DNA of 64,000 nt from Deltaproteobacteria bacterium (GTDB taxonomy: Bacteria > Lernaellota > Lernaellaia > JACKCT01): the NCBI GenBank assembly GCA_020633895.1, contig JACKCT010000005.1, positions 62,001-126,000 on the forward strand, read 5' to 3'. Shown piece after piece: positions 16,701 through 24,165 of this stretch; position 1 is the stretch's first letter; each line of letters begins with the position of its first letter. The notes under the pieces are model-generated. The model was not told the DNA's origin. It ran no database searches and was given only the letters and a program-made list of their open reading frames with translations. Both the position numbers and the translations under genes were made by a program.

Positions 16701-19208
16701 TTCGTCCAAATCCCGTCGCGCTCCGGCCAGCCGGTCGAGGGCGTCCACGATCGCGTCGTCGTCCTTGCGACCCCGAGCGACGGCCAGCTTGAGCGTCAAC
16801 GCGCCGATGTGCCCCTCGTCCAGGGCGAGCATTTTGTCGACCGTCCCGGCGGCGTTGGCCCAGTCCTTGGCCTTGATCGCCGTGTCGGCCAACTCCGTCA
16901 GATGAACGAGCGCTTGGGCGGGATTGGTCTTGGCGAAGAATTCGGCGGCGGCTTCCCGCGCGAGGGCGTCGCCGGGACGCAGGTCCACCCATTTCTCCAG
17001 GTACTTGGCCTGCATCTCGGGCAGTTTCTTGGCCTGGGCCGATTCGGCCAGCCGGGACAGGCATTTGGCGGCGGCGTCCTTGTCCGAGCGCTCCAGCGCC
17101 GTCTGGCAGACCGCCTCCAGCGCCGCAATGTCGCCCGCCTCGTGCGCGAGGATTTCGTCCAGGTACGCGGCGTAATCGTCGGCCCGTTCGTCGGCGAAGG
17201 CGTCGCGCACCTCGGCCAGATGGGCCCGGGCGGCGTTGATGTCCAGATCGGCGTAGGCGTCGGCCGCTAGACGGATATCCGGCTCGGGCTCCGGCTCGGG
17301 CTCCGGTTCCGGTTCCGGTTCCGGCTCCGGTTCCGGCTCCGCCTCGTCGGCATGTTCGTCGACGTCTTCGAGGACTTCGCCGACCAGGTCTTCGGGCTCC
17401 GGTTCGCCCACGATGCGGTCGATGGTCGTCCCGGCCGCTTCGACCGGTGCGTCTTCTTCCTCGGAGAACAGATCCACACCGCCGGTATCCGCTTCGGACT
17501 CGGGTTCCTCGTCCGAGGAGAACAGATCGATTCCGTCCTCGGCCTCGTCGTGGTCCTCGAAGGAGATTTCTTCGTTGTCGTCCTCGTCGCCGCCGAACAG
17601 ATCGATCCCGCCTTCGTCGGTGTCCTCGGCCTCTTCGCCCTCGACGGTCTCCCGGCGCGCGTTGAAGACCATGTCCGCCAGGTCGGAGGCGGCGCGGCTT
17701 TCCCGGGATTCGACCGGGGTTTCTTCCTCGGTTTGCTCCTCGTAGCGGGCGATCTCGTTGTCGGCTTCCACGTCGTGGTGGGAGTCGAATTCCTCGAACT
17801 CGATCATTTCGTGTTCGTCGTCGCCGGCCGGTTTTTCGCCGAACAGGTCGTCGTCATCCAGCGACGAGTCGTCGATCTCGGCGATGTCGTCGGGGGGGAC
17901 GTCCGCGCCTCCGGCCGGTCCGCCGCCCACGGTCATGTCGCCGAACAGGTCCACGCCTTCCAGGGAGTCGTCTTCCCGATCCAGTTCGGGCGGCACCTCC
18001 CAGACGTCTTCCTCCACCGCCGGATCCACGGTCGGGTCCACGGTCGGGTCCACCGCCGAATCCGAAGGCCGCGCGGCGACCGGTTCGTCCTCGACCTCGA
18101 TCTCCACGTCCGCCGCCGCCTCGTCGTCCTCGGGCGCGGCTTCGGCGGCTTCTTCTTCATCGAAATCGATTTCGATCTCCGAGCCGTCTTCCTCGCCGAT
18201 TTCCACCACCACCTCGGGCTGGGCCATGCGGGAGATTTCCTCCAGCGTGGGCGCGGTGGCTTCGGGCAGGTCGGCGGCGAGAATTTCCGGCGGCAGGGAT
18301 TCCAACGTCTCGCGGGCGAATGCACTGTCCGGATGGAAGCGCTGGATGCGCTCGCAGACCAGGCGGATCTGGTCCTGGCGCGCGGCGGCTTTGTACATCT
18401 TGGCGACGTTTTGCAGCGCCGCCTCGGCCCGGTCGTATTGGCTCAATTCCTCGGCCGAATGGGCGATCGTCTCCTGGATGCGGATGGACCCGGACACGTC
18501 CTTTTTGATCTTGGCGACGATGTTGAGGACTTTGGCGTCCTGGTGGTCCGCGGCGTAGCTTTCCAGAAGCGGGCCGATGATCTTGTCGTGCTCCAGGCCC
18601 TTGTCCAGAAGGCTTTCCAGCAGCTTGCGTTGCTCGGAGGGCTGGCCCTTGCGCTTGAAGATGTTGCCGGCCTTGACGAACTCCTCGACCGCCTCGTACT
18701 CGAACCCTTCGTTCAAGTACCGCTGCCCCAGCTTGATGCGTCCGATGGCGTTGTCCGGGGTCTGGTCGATGAGCATGCGCAGGGTGTTCAGGGCCTGACG
18801 CTTGCGTCCGGCGGCTTCGTGCAGTTCGGCGGCCTTGGTGTACATGGACACCACTTCCGAGGCCAGGCCCAGTTTCTGATATTGGCCGGCGAGTTTGAGG
18901 TAGACCTCGATCATATTCGGGTCCACTTCCAACGCGCGCTTATAGACGGCCACGGCCTTGGGATAGAAGGATTTCTCGGCGTAGTTCTCGGCGACGGTCA
19001 GGTACTGGTCCAGGGCCTTGAGCTTGTCCCCGATGGAGAAATACTTGTCGGCCAGCTTCAGACGCAGGCGCATGTCGAACGGGTCGTCCTGGACCTCGTC
19101 GAGAAGCTCCTGCACCGCCGGGTCGACGTAGTCTTCATCCTCGGCGCGCCGCCCGGTTTTGGGACGGCTGACCAATTTGGAAAAAAGGGAGCCCTTTTTC
19201 TTGCTCAA
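10791..19208 (-). CDS. Giant TPR-like protein with 54-residue repeats and DLF linkers
   Basis: About 2,805 residues; function unknown. Residues about 40-280 hold helical repeats. Residues about 310-645 are a very acidic, probably disordered linker with five DLF motifs and a (EP)n run. Residues about 650-2310 form a long helical array. A second acidic linker (about 2320-2625) has eight more DLF motifs. The end (about 2660-2805) is a TPR domain containing ETHFSLGIAYREMEQ, a pattern common in deltaproteobacterial TPR proteins. Units in both helical parts repeat every 54 residues, for example those beginning LDEGNIKALR, HAPGLVDARR, ISDTDTQALL, LRADDMVARE and IKPRHENAHE. There is no signal peptide or TM helix, so it is probably cytoplasmic. 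I prefer the TTG at 19208, just after GGGGGAAATC; a TTG ten codons upstream is the alternative. It lies between an M24 peptidase gene and plsB. Confidence 0.85.
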   Translation of the reverse strand: MSKKKGSLFSKLVSRPKTGRRAEDEDYVDPAVQELLDEVQDDPFDMRLRLKLADKYFSIGDKLKALDQYLTVAENYAEKSFYPKAVAVYKRALEVDPNMIEVYLKLAGQYQKLGLASEVVSMYTKAAELHEAAGRKRQALNTLRMLIDQTPDNAIGRIKLGQRYLNEGFEYEAVEEFVKAGNIFKRKGQPSEQRKLLESLLDKGLEHDKIIGPLLESYAADHQDAKVLNIVAKIKKDVSGSIRIQETIAHSAEELSQYDRAEAALQNVAKMYKAAARQDQIRLVCERIQRFHPDSAFARETLESLPPEILAADLPEATAPTLEEISRMAQPEVVVEIGEEDGSEIEIDFDEEEAAEAAPEDDEAAADVEIEVEDEPVAARPSDSAVDPTVDPTVDPAVEEDVWEVPPELDREDDSLEGVDLFGDMTVGGGPAGGADVPPDDIAEIDDSSLDDDDLFGEKPAGDDEHEMIEFEEFDSHHDVEADNEIARYEEQTEEETPVESRESRAASDLADMVFNARRETVEGEEAEDTDEGGIDLFGGDEDDNEEISFEDHDEAEDGIDLFSSDEEPESEADTGGVDLFSEEEDAPVEAAGTTIDRIVGEPEPEDLVGEVLEDVDEHADEAEPEPEPEPEPEPEPEPEPEPDIRLAADAYADLDINAARAHLAEVRDAFADERADDYAAYLDEILAHEAGDIAALEAVCQTALERSDKDAAAKCLSRLAESAQAKKLPEMQAKYLEKWVDLRPGDALAREAAAEFFAKTNPAQALVHLTELADTAIKAKDWANAAGTVDKMLALDEGHIGALTLKLAVARGRKDDDAIVDALDRLAGARRDLDETDPAAENWGEVLRLRPTHEHARESLAAMHREAGAPDKAAAMLLDLGRWGVEQENLEFAEARFQDVLADDAENRDALSGLIDILRAKKDTAGAVDQLLALARLESAADQFEDAEAHLREAVSLDGARVEARRALADLYADSDRGDKAADEWMTLAETRAGAGQLDEAVDLATQAADAAPERLDVRLKLADLLHRAGRTDQAVARMFEVAEGHLDADKPEQAEAVLREVRSIAPDNLRVHQDLHQAFAAQGQTEKAVGELLELASISDRNKDHVAARGYLDQAVEFAPGHLSARNALKDFLIRSKDIDAAVQQLAAISQLHTDSGDLKAAAETLLEWRHHRPDDAAVFDRLRRAYVDLGQTEKAVDLLFAHAERLQKTGDVSGADEALTQIAQLDEGNIKALRKRKDLALDAGRTETALEILSTLAEMHEKTGETKQAEKALQEIIRHAPGLVDARRRLKDLYLSTDRPAKAVDVLHGLMDQAQSAGNSDATREFADELLTISDTDTQALLTLARLDEEAGEFDEAAARLYRLAEIAEDAGNKDNQRKYLEDAAGLRADDMVARERLLALAQKSNSAHDEVAWLLELAPLYAAEGRIDDAKRALTRILEIKPRHENAHEQFVRIFKKADSLAEGFPHLLMLAEIAAERGDYVQAQEHLTQILNIDDEHPQALRMLAELQFSTGDADEAIRNLVAIASAAEQKGDWDRAVEVLREIRSHEPDNVAAAAKLVDVLEKAGREGAMIEALFDLAALRRDHKDFDAAEAALLKIVAEKPRDERAHGRLREVYQAASDSPGEVHELLRFAEECAKAGDRDEAVSKLEIALTLDRSNTQVVDRLCAHYADAAEPEQAAAHLLTLAETVRSAGEVQLEEKILHRVVDADPMQPHARLRIKDLLLQSQRRDEAADWLIDYAGHLLKNDETKSAAAAYDDALTIRPGDRQALAALKDLAEARGDAKAAVGYLDQLADAAKKAGESDAVIELLREAVKLDPIGLGYWTRLRDALKASGDEKAALAVCFEAIDATGDALTGPEKIDWLDEALALAPGDERTLTALRDAYREAGEDERAAETAVRLATQLEADNRLDDAVDAWRQVARIAPDHHDARRHLAQLHKAQGDEETAAAEYFALADKLVETGDTAGAREALEAAMALDGQKARALKKLKDLLAKAGDAEAALNVALSQARTAAEDGDPAQAQRHYREILAQQDRRDVRDELVAVLVKDDKADEAIIELFVMADADAGDPDAQLASLRRVLAIDPANAKAHKRVLKALEGGEDAAAYREALDAAIDAHRESGHLGELEMLLRKRLALDSEDEAALGELAEVYAQRGEVDKASLLLFGRAERAMDAGDAASATEIFERIVRLDPDNEEARRRLTQIYREAGRKDDAVGQLVALVELCLRLQRTGAARQYLQEAKELAPKHKRVKALDRQFTAESTTRVEDLLSRADEAMADGRMDEAGDMLVEARAMDPDNTEVQVRLSRLGGIDAEAHQEAGEFFEDVVVPFSEQEDVDIAWGEMDEADLPEITTFEAPGETSPPDEAEPADDGEVDLFGGMIPDESPTEPEAAASDDGEADLFGAAEDDETGEADLFGEAPEEEESPAVEDLEETMVKAVEEAAEPGDVEDGDADLFAEPEDEGADLFAEAEPETEPEPEDEGEIFSFESPGEVEADLFAEADETEDEPDIAAAPAAETSDEGVDLFDAAEDEAAGTERVTPYVDAGDTDVPEMELDDEAGELTEAPDDDEGEDLFGEALEGDAEADVDVFTHDDQPPAVEIIETDAGSSGESVTISDDDLGDLLKDLTGEVAAAKIQGTGDFLQDMSAEFKSMLGEEAMQDSETHFSLGIAYREMEQTHDAITEFQKALALGDPVREADTAYQLAQCFMDLERWDEAAVYLDTALAAEPSETWDETMRLDVLMDLGEAYQNMGELKRALRVFQEVDEANANYRGVQNDIASLKEKLGDEADDNISFI
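17279..17340 (-). repeat. Tandem Glu-Pro coding microrepeat
   Basis: A near-perfect run of 6-base units (GGCTCC/GGTTCC on the + strand) encodes alternating Glu-Pro in the first acidic linker of the giant TPR protein. Alternating EP usually forms a stiff extended spacer. Length variation by slippage is plausible. A shorter tandem, (GGGTCCACGGTC)n near 18020-18055, encodes a VDPTVDPTVDP run in the same linker. Confidence 0.85.
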
Positions 19209-19286
19209 GATTTCCCCCGCTCGAAACGAAAGCGGCAATAGGCCGTCCGCGACGGCCCGTCGCGCAAACGGCGATTCGACCCGGCC

Positions 19287-20354
19287 CTACCCGATCCGCG
19301 TGAACTGCTTATCCACGCTGGTCAGGCGGTCGAATCCCTGATCCGTAATCACGACCGTGTCCTCTATGCGTACACCAAAGCGGCCGGGCAAGTATATCCC
19401 CGGCTCCACGGTGACGACCATGCCCGGCTCGGCCGTCGCGTCGCTGGTGGGCGAAAGGCGCGGTGCTTCGTGGATTTCCCGGCCCACGCCGTGGCCCAGG
19501 CCGTGGCCGAAATAATCCCCGTAACCCGCCTCGCGAATATGCTCCCGGGCGATCTTGTCCACGTCCTTGAGCGCCACGCCCGCCTTGAGCCCCCCAAGGG
19601 CCGCCGCCTGAGCCTCGCGCACGATCTCGTAAACGCGCTTTTCTTCCTCGCCGACCTCGCCCACGGCCACCGTGACCGTCTGGTCCGAGCAATAGCCCTG
19701 GTAGACGCATCCCCAGTCGATGACCACCAACTCGCCCTCGGCGATTTTCTTGTCCGAGGCGATGCCGTGGGGCAACGCGCCTCGGGGCCCGGAGGCGATG
19801 ATGGTCTCGAAGCTCGTCGCGCTCGCGCCCTCGCGACGCATCGTCAACTCGAGCTCCACGGCCACGTCGTTTTCGCTGATGCCCGGTTTGAGCACCCGTA
19901 GCGCCGCGTCCAGGCCCGCCTCGGCGATCTGGGCCGCCTTGCGCATGACGGCGATCTCGCCCGTGTCCTTGCAAAGGCGGATGGCGTCCAATTTGGACCC
20001 CAGGCCGATCAACTGCGCGTTCTCCAGCTTGCCCAGCAGGCGTGCGTGGTCCTCGACGGTCATCGTGCCGTCTTCAAAGCCGATGCGCTTGGCTCGCGCG
20101 GCCTTGAGCTGCTTGACCGCCGACGGCATCTTTTGGGACTCGATGACCGGCGTGAAGCCTTTGAGCTGTTCGGCGGCCTGCGTGGCGTATCGGGAGTCGG
20201 ACAGGAACAGCGCCTTGTCCGCCGTGATCACCAGGGCGCCTTCGCTTCCCGTGAAACCGGACAGATAGCGCACATTCGTCAGGTTCCAGACCAGGATCGC
20301 GTCCAGGTCATGCAACGCCAGCAGCTTGCGGACGGCGTCCAGGCGCGCGCTCAT
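19287..20354 (-). CDS. M24B metallopeptidase (Xaa-Pro aminopeptidase/dipeptidase-like)
   Basis: A 355-residue cytoplasmic peptidase of the pita-bread fold, expected to cleave Xaa-Pro bonds. An N-terminal creatinase-like domain ([20 protein letters not shown]) precedes the catalytic domain. The five metal ligands are visible: the two Asp of [17 protein letters not shown], the His of [15 protein letters not shown], and the two Glu of [10 protein letters not shown] and GVRIED. Length matches the short YqhT-type enzymes. Its start overlaps the aroQ stop by 4 bp (ATGA), so translation is probably coupled. The aroQ/M24-peptidase pairing is also found in other bacteria, for example yqhS-yqhT in Bacillus, where efp follows; efp is not here. 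Confidence 0.93.
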   Translation of the reverse strand: MSARLDAVRKLLALHDLDAILVWNLTNVRYLSGFTGSEGALVITADKALFLSDSRYATQAAEQLKGFTPVIESQKMPSAVKQLKAARAKRIGFEDGTMTVEDHARLLGKLENAQLIGLGSKLDAIRLCKDTGEIAVMRKAAQIAEAGLDAALRVLKPGISENDVAVELELTMRREGASATSFETIIASGPRGALPHGIASDKKIAEGELVVIDWGCVYQGYCSDQTVTVAVGEVGEEEKRVYEIVREAQAAALGGLKAGVALKDVDKIAREHIREAGYGDYFGHGLGHGVGREIHEAPRLSPTSDATAEPGMVVTVEPGIYLPGRFGVRIEDTVVITDQGFDRLTSVDKQFTRIG

Positions 20355-20803
20355 CGCTTGCCGCCCTTGGCCGCGATTTTTCGCGCCGCGTGGCGAAGCG
20401 CCAGCAGGTAGCCGTGCGTTCCCAGGCCTTCGATGCGCCCTTCGACGACCGGCGCGATGTAGCTTTTGTGCCGGTATTCCTCACGGGCATGCGTATTGGA
20501 AATATGCACCTCGATGGTCGGAATCGCGACGGCCTTGATGGCGTCCATGAGCGCGATCGAGGTGTGCGTATAGGCGGCGAGGTTGGCGATGAGGTAATCG
20601 CAGCTTTTGCCCGCCGCCTGAATCGCCGAGACCAGTTCGCCTTCGTCGTTGCTCTGGCGGCATTCCACCTCCACGCCCAACTCGGCGCCCAGCGCGGTCA
20701 GCGCGGCGTTCACGTCCTCGAGCGTCTCGGCGCCGTAGATCTCCGGTTCCCGCGTTCCCAGCAGGTTCAGATTCGGCCCGTGCAGCACCATCACCCGCGC
20801 CAT
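20351..20803 (-). CDS. aroQ: Type II 3-dehydroquinate dehydratase
   Basis: Catalyses the third step of the shikimate pathway, 3-dehydroquinate to 3-dehydroshikimate, as a cytoplasmic dodecamer in the family. At 150 residues it has the usual length. Motifs include GPNLNLLGTREPEIYG near the N terminus, the lid Arg and Tyr within it, AYTHTSIALMDA, and VEVH/HISNTHAREEYRHKSY. The usual NPGAYTHTS reads NLAAYTHTS. The ATG directly abuts the upstream TPR gene's TAG (TAGATG), and the 3' end overlaps the M24 peptidase by 4 bp, so the three genes are one transcription unit. Confidence 0.96.
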   Translation of the reverse strand: MARVMVLHGPNLNLLGTREPEIYGAETLEDVNAALTALGAELGVEVECRQSNDEGELVSAIQAAGKSCDYLIANLAAYTHTSIALMDAIKAVAIPTIEVHISNTHAREEYRHKSYIAPVVEGRIEGLGTHGYLLALRHAARKIAAKGGKR

Positions 20804-22831
20804 CTAGTTCCCCCGCCGGGCGTCGGATTTGTCTCCGGCGCCGAAAACCCGCCGCAAGAAACGGCGCAGGGGGCTGATGTCGGCCAGCATGGTGTCGGGC
20901 GTGGCGGCTTCGTGCGCATCGTCGGTGAAGAAACTTTCAATCGCCGTGTTGGCGTCGTCGTCGGACAGCAATTGCGCCACGTCCGAGGCGGGTTCGTCGA
21001 CTTTCGATCCGCTCTCGTCCGTCGGCAGGACAATGCGATCCACGTCGGCGTCCGGGGTGTCGTCGGCTGTCGCTTCGGGGGCGGGCTCGGAAAGCTGCAC
21101 TCCGACTTCTTGGCCCTCGACTTCCGGTTCACTCTCGTCCGTCGGTAAAACGATGCGATCCACATCGGCGTCCAAGGTGTCGCCCGACGTCGCCTCGGCA
21201 ACGACAGGTTCTTCGAGTTCCGGTTCGGCTTCGTCCGTGGGCAGAACGATGCGGTCCACGTCGGCGTCCAAGGTGTCGGAGATGCGATAGACCTGCGTGT
21301 CGGGGATTTCTTCCAAGGCAGGCTTGGGCGCCGGGACGCGCTCAGGCTCGGCGGGCGGTGTCGGCTCGGTCTGCGCCTCGACGGCCGGCTCCGCTGCTGC
21401 GACGGCTTCCCTGGCCGCGGCCTCGGCGGCCTCCCGGGCGGCGGCTTCCTCCCGCGTTTCGATCACGGTCGTGGACGGCCCGGACGGCGAGGTTCGATCA
21501 TCGGCGGTGACACGGAAGGAACGCCGCTTGGCGGCCTGTTGCGCGGCGGCCTGCAAGGCCTCGATGTCCTTGCGCAGGATGGTCGTGGTCGAATCTTCGT
21601 CCACCCCCATGCGGGGCCGACTGCCCACATGCACTTGCCCCTCGCCGGTCTTGGCCATTTCGTCGGCCTGCATGGCCAGCGAGGAGGGCGGGCGGGCGCT
21701 CGATGCCCCGGCGCTGCCGTTGGAGAAGACCGCGTCCAGGTCCAAATCCGTGTCGTCGCCGTCGTCCATGTCGATGGCGTGGAAATCGTTGACCACGAAA
21801 TCCAGGGCCGGGTCGTTGGATTCGGCTTTTTCGTCGTTGAGCAGGTCGGACAGGGCCGTGCCCCGCTCGGTGATGAGCACCGAATCCGGCTCCGGACGCG
21901 GCGAAGGCACCCCCAGGTCCGGGTCGTGCGTCGGAGCGGATTTCTCCACCATATCGTCCATGTAGTCATGGGCGTCCCGGCCGAGTTGGCGGGCGAAGTC
22001 GGTGGTGGACTTGGGGGTTTCGGAGGACTCGTCGGTCGGCTCGTGGGACGCCGCCTCGGCCCGCAACGCTCCCGATAAGGTGCTGCCCGGCGCGGCGTTG
22101 TTGTTCAGGCCGCGAGGCAGCGGCGACCTGGGCGGCGTTTTGGACCGACGCGACTTGGCGCGTTCCGGCGGGGCGGCCTTCGCCTCGGGTTCCGGCTCCG
22201 GCTCGGCGGGATCGGCCTCGGCGGGCGGTTCCTCCACGGGAGCGGGTTTAGTCGGCTCGTCCGTTTCGAATTCGGCGTCGACGGTCGCGACATCGTCCGA
22301 CGCGGCGGCCGCGTCCGGCTCCGTTTCCGAGGACAGCTCGGCCGCGGCCTCGTCGTCCGCCGATTCGTACTCGCCCTCGGAGGCGACCTCCGGTTCGTCG
22401 TCCATGCTGACCGCCGAGACGCCCTCGTCCTCGAGTTTGCGGATCAGGGCGCGGGCCTGCTGGTCCATCGGATCCCGTTCCAGGCGGCGGCGCAGGACCT
22501 TGAGGGATTCCTCCAGCTTGTCCATCCGCGCCAGGCACACCGACAGGCCGATGGCCGCGACCGCGTTGTCCGGCAGCTTTTCCACCACCGGCGCCAGCGC
22601 CCGGGCCGCGCCGTCGGTCTCGCCCATGTCCATCAGGGCCAGACCCAGCATTTCCTGCACGGACAAAGCGCCCGGATGCGCTTGAAGTCCTTTAATGGCG
22701 GTGGCTTTCGCGGCTTCGAGTTGGCCGAGTTTGCGATAGGCTTCCGACAGCCGGGCGTAGACGTGGGCGGGCCCGCCGTGATCGATCATCTTCGCATATT
22801 GATCGATGCGCCGCTGATGCTCGGCGTCCAT
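20804..22831 (-). CDS. TPR protein with long disordered tail and a triplicated motif
   Basis: 675 residues, function unknown. Residues about 1-135 are TPR hairpins (LSEAYRKLGQLEAAKATAIK, LEESLKVLRRRLERDP). The rest is acidic, Ala/Ser/Glu-rich and probably disordered. Near residues 525-620 the motif DADVDRIVLPTDE occurs three times, encoded at about 21231-21277, 21139-21182 and 21019-21062. The C terminus is basic (LRRFLRRVFGAGDKSDARRGN without its acidic lead). There is no signal peptide or TM helix. The ATG at 22831 follows GAGGGGAT. As the first gene of the leftward TPR-aroQ-peptidase-TPR-plsB cluster, it shares with the giant TPR protein a plan of helical repeats plus acidic linkers, which hints at a common role that I cannot name. 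Confidence 0.8.
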   Translation of the reverse strand: MDAEHQRRIDQYAKMIDHGGPAHVYARLSEAYRKLGQLEAAKATAIKGLQAHPGALSVQEMLGLALMDMGETDGAARALAPVVEKLPDNAVAAIGLSVCLARMDKLEESLKVLRRRLERDPMDQQARALIRKLEDEGVSAVSMDDEPEVASEGEYESADDEAAAELSSETEPDAAAASDDVATVDAEFETDEPTKPAPVEEPPAEADPAEPEPEPEAKAAPPERAKSRRSKTPPRSPLPRGLNNNAAPGSTLSGALRAEAASHEPTDESSETPKSTTDFARQLGRDAHDYMDDMVEKSAPTHDPDLGVPSPRPEPDSVLITERGTALSDLLNDEKAESNDPALDFVVNDFHAIDMDDGDDTDLDLDAVFSNGSAGASSARPPSSLAMQADEMAKTGEGQVHVGSRPRMGVDEDSTTTILRKDIEALQAAAQQAAKRRSFRVTADDRTSPSGPSTTVIETREEAAAREAAEAAAREAVAAAEPAVEAQTEPTPPAEPERVPAPKPALEEIPDTQVYRISDTLDADVDRIVLPTDEAEPELEEPVVAEATSGDTLDADVDRIVLPTDESEPEVEGQEVGVQLSEPAPEATADDTPDADVDRIVLPTDESGSKVDEPASDVAQLLSDDDANTAIESFFTDDAHEAATPDTMLADISPLRRFLRRVFGAGDKSDARRGN

Positions 22832-22956
22832 AACCCTATCCCCTCAAAGGCCGCGAGAATTCCGAAGAAATTGGGGATGCATTATGGCCCAGGCGCGGCG
22901 GTGTCGCAAGCGCTTACAAGGCGGGATTTCGGTTCAAAATCGGGATTGACCGATGG

Positions 22957-24165
22957 TCAGGCTCGGCGGCGCGCCCAGGTGACGACGAACAGAAGCGCCA
23001 GGGCGATCACGGCCAACGGCGCGGGTTCGCCGTGGCTGCCGGTCACTTGGCATCCGCCGCTTTCATCGGGCGCTTTGTCCTTTTTGGTGGAGGCTTCCGA
23101 TTCGGCGGATTCGTCCGGGTCGTCCAGGTCGTCGTCGGTCAGTTCGCCCGGGTCCACTTCGTCCACGCCACCCACGTAAATGTCGTATTTCTTGTGGGAA
23201 ATCGGGCTTTTGACGAAGTCGGTTTCGATGGAGACAAAGGCCACTCCGCCGGGCAGGCTCCCGGTCGCCGGAGCGGCCACGCAGTCGCCGTCGCAGCGGG
23301 CCCAGCCGAGTTGGTCGCCGTCCACGTCATAGACCCGCACGATCTTTCGGCGCTCCGGGTCGTGGTCGTACACGACGATTTTCGGAAACTGGCCGTCCTC
23401 GAAGCGAAAACGCCACACATCGGTGTCGTAGAGGCGCAGGCCCGTCTCGCCAAGGGCCGCGTGCTCGCCGAAGACGGTCTGCGTCGAGTCGTTCTGCTCG
23501 AATTCGTCGTCCGCGGGCATGTCGTTGGGGCAATAGCTCTCGGCGGCGGCACGAATGTCGTCCTCGTCCAGGTCGGACGGCGAATGCATCCGCGCGGGCG
23601 CGGGGTTCATGGTGGCCGAGTCGTTTCGCGAATGGCCCAGACCCCAGAAATGCCCCGCCTCGTGGGTGAGGGCGTCTCGCAGGTTCAGGGTGCCTTCCGG
23701 CGGATTTTCCTCGTCCGACCAGCGCCAATCCACGGCGTTGATGGCCACGTCGCAGTCGCGCAGCATGCCGTCGGCGCCGAAGAAGCACTGGGTGATCGCC
23801 AACGTCGAGCGGCCGAAATCCCAGCGGCGGGTTTCGGCGTAGATGACGTTCTGCCGGTCGTCGGCCATGCCCGCCTTGTCGGTCAAGCCGCCGAAGGCCA
23901 GGTCGATGCCGCAGAAGGTCTGCCGGTCGTAGTTCCAGCGGGAGAACGAATCGAGAGCCGCCTGTACGGCGCCGGGAAAGAGGATGTCGTCCAAGTCCTC
24001 GTTGACCACGTATTTGACCGGGAACTCATCCCAGCGGCACGCATGCCCGAGGCAGTCGTTGTATTCATACGCCCGCGCCGGGGCCGCGAAAGCTCCGGCG
24101 ATCAAGGCGGCGGCGAGGGCCGCGACGGCGAGAGGGCGACGCGTCACTTGGCCGCGCCGGTCCAT
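22957..24165 (-). CDS. Secreted matrixin-like metalloprotease with C-terminal sorting tail
   Basis: About 402 residues. From the ATG at 24165 a signal peptide is clear (PLAVAALAAALIAGAFAAPARA). The zinc motif HEAGHFWGLGH (His168, Glu169, His172, His178) and a downstream Met-turn-like SATMNP define a metzincin of the matrixin type, an extracellular endopeptidase. An acidic linker (DDDLDDPDESAESEAS) follows, and the end has GGC, then a hydrophobic helix (LAVIALALLFVV), then RRR. That Cys / helix / Arg layout resembles MYXO-CTERM signals, which are processed and retained at the surface. A longer frame reaches 24231 but adds Arg-rich residues before the signal peptide, so I reject that start. It overlaps the upstream secreted-protein gene by 22 bp. 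Confidence 0.85.
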   Translation of the reverse strand: MDRRGQVTRRPLAVAALAAALIAGAFAAPARAYEYNDCLGHACRWDEFPVKYVVNEDLDDILFPGAVQAALDSFSRWNYDRQTFCGIDLAFGGLTDKAGMADDRQNVIYAETRRWDFGRSTLAITQCFFGADGMLRDCDVAINAVDWRWSDEENPPEGTLNLRDALTHEAGHFWGLGHSRNDSATMNPAPARMHSPSDLDEDDIRAAAESYCPNDMPADDEFEQNDSTQTVFGEHAALGETGLRLYDTDVWRFRFEDGQFPKIVVYDHDPERRKIVRVYDVDGDQLGWARCDGDCVAAPATGSLPGGVAFVSIETDFVKSPISHKKYDIYVGGVDEVDPGELTDDDLDDPDESAESEASTKKDKAPDESGGCQVTGSHGEPAPLAVIALALLFVVTWARRRA

